A stretch of DNA of 64,000 bases, from assembly GCA_027625915.1 (NCBI GenBank), contig JANTQA010000038.1, positions 310,001 through 374,000 on the forward strand. The letters are read 5' to 3'. Position numbers and translations under genes: made by a program. This document shows, piece by piece, positions 60,859-64,000 of the stretch. The stretch comes from Anaeramoeba flamelloides (Eukaryota > Metamonada > Anaeramoebidae). Under the pieces are notes generated by a model. That model was not told the DNA's origin. It saw only the letters and a program-made list of their open reading frames with translations, and did no database searches. How positions within the stretch are numbered: the first letter of the stretch is position 1; every line of letters begins with the position of its first letter.

Positions 60859-63800
60859 TTAAAAAAGTTAGTTTTTTTTTTGAGGAAAAAGGAAGGCTTT
60901 CTCCATTCATTTGTTTTTTTTTTTTTTTTTTTTGTTCTAAAGCCGTTTTGAAAGAAGTGGAACAAAAAAGTTCTTTAAAGCAGTACTATTTTTGTTTGTA
61001 AACTGTTTTGTAGCGATTTTTAAAACTTTTTTTGTTCCACTTTTTAAAAAGTTTTTTCTTATGGTGGATTTTTTTTTCTTTATTCAAAAAATTAAAAACC
61101 AAAGCGAATGCTTGACTAATTTTAAATGACGAATTATTTGTTTTTTTTTTTTTTCTTATTTTTTTGTGTTTTTGTTGGGGATTAAGGAAAAAATTTACTT
61201 GAGAGGGAGAAAATTGTGATAAAACATAGCCCTCAAAAAGGTTGCTCATCACAACCCAATTATTCGATTAAATACTTGTTTAAACCGTAAATCTAAAGAT
61301 TGGTGTGAGGGAAAGGTATTAACTAAGAAAAAAAATATGTTGGGAATAATGGAATTGTTTGTTAATGAAAAATTTCCTATTCTGAATTCTTCTACTTTTT
61401 TCCTAGTTGGATAACCTCCAAGAAAATTTCCATTCTTTTTCAAATATTTGTTGGTTTTTTTATCAAAAGATCTTCGGTAAAAAGGCAGTGAAAAAATAAA
61501 ATTTAAGGTAGTGGATCTAATGGAGAGATACCCAGAAGAATGATTTTTTTTTTTTTTGATTCGCTTCCCCAACAATTGACAATTGTAAAGGGAATTATAA
61601 AATTACCAAAAAATTTACAATTATTTTCCATTTAATTTATTTTGGACAAAGACTGTAAAAACATTTTTTTTTAAAAAAAAAAAAATCTATGTTATTTGAA
61701 GCACCCATAATTTAAATTTTGTGTTCCATTCCAATAAGCAATGAAATAATGTTCAATGATCAAAATAAATTGTGTCCAAAGCCTAGAATCTATTCTTCAA
61801 ATAAAAATCCTTGATTGTTTTTATTTATTTTCCCAAAGTAATATCTATGTAACTACCCAATAGTATTACAACGTTCAAATCAACTTTGAAAGATTATGGT
61901 ATTGATTTTTTGAGAGGGTATTCAATTAACTATTCAATTTGATTCAAAATTTTTCGTAATTTTCTTTCTTTTTATGAAATTTTTAGAGTTTTTGAGATGA
62001 TTAAAATTTTTTTCAAAATATAGTCTATTTTTTGAGATAAATTTCCCTAATGATTCTTCATTGTTAGAATTTCATTTTTGATAAATTACTTGAAGATATC
62101 ACTAGCTATTAACTCAGGGTTTGTTGTAAGTTTCTTTAACCAATTAATGTGTAGATATTCTATCAAAAATAAACATACTTTTTATTTTGAAAGAGAGATT
62201 AAACTTTTATTCACATATTATTTTGGTAATAGTAGCACGCGTCTTTATGTTGTTTCGGCCATTGTAAATATAATATAAGATTATCAATGTTATTTTTCTA
62301 TTGGAAAATCGATAAATCAATTTTAAAATCAAATTCCACTAATTAAATTTTATCCTAAATAGCCCTAGGAAAACAAATGAAATCTTGAGAAAACATGATT
62401 TAGAATTGATTTTGGGAAGATATTAGGACTTTTTTATAAAATAATATGTAAATTATTGCGTTTCTTGAAACGACCAATTTCAGGCTTGAAATTTAAAATG
62501 ACAGTAGTGTATAAGAGTAATGTTATTAATTTGTTTTTTTGTTTTTGATTTTGTAAAAAAAAATGATCATTATTTTTTTCGGTATTTGCTACCAATTAAA
62601 AAAAATCAGTAGTGATAGAATATAGATATCAAAAAATAAACAATGAAAAACTGGGGTATTTTTAGAAAAAAAAACACCAAAGAGAGCTACTCAATTTCTA
62701 ATTTAATGCATATCAAATTATCATTAGGTGGGCTTATCCCCCCCCAATAAAATATAAATTTGACACTTTTTGAAATCCTGAAGATTTTATTTATTTATTG
62801 AGAGAAAGGGGTAATTAAAGTAAATTTTACAAAAAAACAAAAAAGAGCGAAGAAGAAAAATTATTAAAATAGAATAACAATAAAATATTAATAATATATA
62901 CATATCTAAATTAGATATTATCCACCCTTATAGTGATTATATCGTTTACATGATGGTTTAAACGATTGTAATTGGTATGTTGTACTTTAAATACCAGGTT
63001 CAAAAAAATACATCCTGAAGTTGGAAAATAAAGTAAAATTTAGATAAAAATGATACAAGAATTACTTTAAAAGTGATTTTCTGAAATTATTTTTGTGTTT
63101 AAGAGTTTGATACCTTTTTTATATTTTTGAAATTTTTAAATTCAATACTTTTACAAATATTTAAAAAAACATCATTTTCTTGAATGAAGGGAAAAAAAAA
63201 TAATTACTTGTTTATGAACATAAACGTATCCCTGCATATTTTAAAATGAAAAACACGAAACTGTCAAATAACTCACTCAAAAATAGATACTTTGGTTCGA
63301 AAAAAGTAAAATAATTATATTAAACTTGAAAAAAATTTATTGATTTATTAGAAATTCAGTTTTCAAATCAATTTTTATGTTTTGTTTATTAAAAAAATCA
63401 TGAATAAAAAAAAAAAACTATTTAAATTAAAAAATCTCACATATTATTTTTTTTTTAATGATCTGTAAAATGTAATATAGCCCAAGAAAGCACGTTTTAC
63501 TTTGATCAGATTATAATCAATAATTAATAACATAATCTTGATTATACCAGTGTATTCCTAAAAATCTAAATATTCAAATTACATATAGTATTTAACATAA
63601 TTTCTCACTTTTTATAAATATTTTCAAATTAATAATTAAATTAAAAAAAAATATATTAATAAGATGATATGTATTTATAAATAACATAATTATTTACAAA
63701 AAATTATTGTTGAACTAAGGATATTTGAAAAAGAAATTATAATTATTATTTAAATATAAATATATTTAATGAATATTAGTTAAAAATTAAAATAATATAT

Positions 63801-64000
63801 CTTTTTTTTTTTTTTTTTTTTTGAATCATCAACGATTCAATATTTGATTTATTTTTATTATTTTGTAAAAATAAGATTAGATTTACAAGGTTACTTGGTT
63901 CATATTCACTTTCATAAATTACTCAAAATAAGATTTCTAAAAAGTGCAAAAGTTTTGCTCATATTTCTTTTAATGAATTCAATCCAAAAATTCAAACGCA
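60859..64000. other. Window end, no gene recognised
   Basis: The first part should hold the start and promoter of the Mei2-like gene. Two overlapping minus-strand frames (60986-61252 and 61249-61575) are Lys- and Phe-rich and unconvincing as genes. From 61.6 kb to the end I see only AT-rich DNA with homopolymers. Confidence 0.4.

Noticed and set aside
60986-61575. Two minus-strand frames of 88 and 108 codons upstream of the Mei2-like gene
   Set aside because: Lys/Phe-rich low-information sequence with no family match; at most untranslated leader. Kept only as a remark in the end region.

Overview
The window is AT-rich eukaryotic DNA with GT-AG introns, standard stop codons, long homopolymer and AAT runs, and proteins full of Glu/Lys and Asn low-complexity tracts. 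Gene content (an RCC1-BTB-MYND protein, a BEACH protein, a CH-domain protein, a Mei2-like RRM protein) and coding style suggest a free-living amoeboid protist. A metamonad such as Anaeramoeba is my best guess, but nothing in the window proves it.

Region by region: 1-2.1 kb holds a dispersed repeat and two small terminal-inverted-repeat (TIR) elements. 3.1-9.3 kb is a DGAT1-type acyltransferase split by one 4.65 kb intron that carries a TA-flanked transposon. 13.4-14.2 kb (minus) is eIF1A. 17.1-23.5 kb is a nest of mobile DNA: a 4.9 kb element with TIRs of about 200 bp, two inverted copies of a repeat of about 1 kb, and a cluster of nested palindromes. 24.9-35.8 kb is a giant BEACH-WD40 gene. 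36.7-37.9 kb (minus) is an NSRP1/CCDC55-like splicing factor. 39.9-42.0 kb (minus) is the RCC1-BTB-MYND gene. 44.6-45.9 kb is V-ATPase subunit c''. 47.5-49.7 kb holds a second copy of the intronic transposon, a second copy of the window-start repeat and a near-perfect 200 bp inverted repeat. 50.0-51.5 kb (minus) is Trm5. 52.8-55.3 kb is a CH-domain protein. 59.0-60.9 kb (minus) is a Mei2-like RNA-binding protein.

The genes are unrelated housekeeping and regulatory loci; I see no operon or cluster logic. Six genes were rebuilt across introns by matching reading phase and family alignment: DGAT1, eIF1A, BEACH, V-ATPase c'', Trm5 and Mei2-like. Predicted lengths are 497, 143, 174, 457 and 431 (minimum) residues for the five that can be counted.

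The most unusual signals are non-coding: two diverged blocks of about 600 bp (24.3 and 56.7 kb) that share a hairpin with apparently compensatory changes, the 49.2-49.7 kb inverted repeat carrying mirrored 45-codon ORFs, and a family of hairpin-ended repeats nested with TA-inserting transposons. All repeat comparisons were made by eye.
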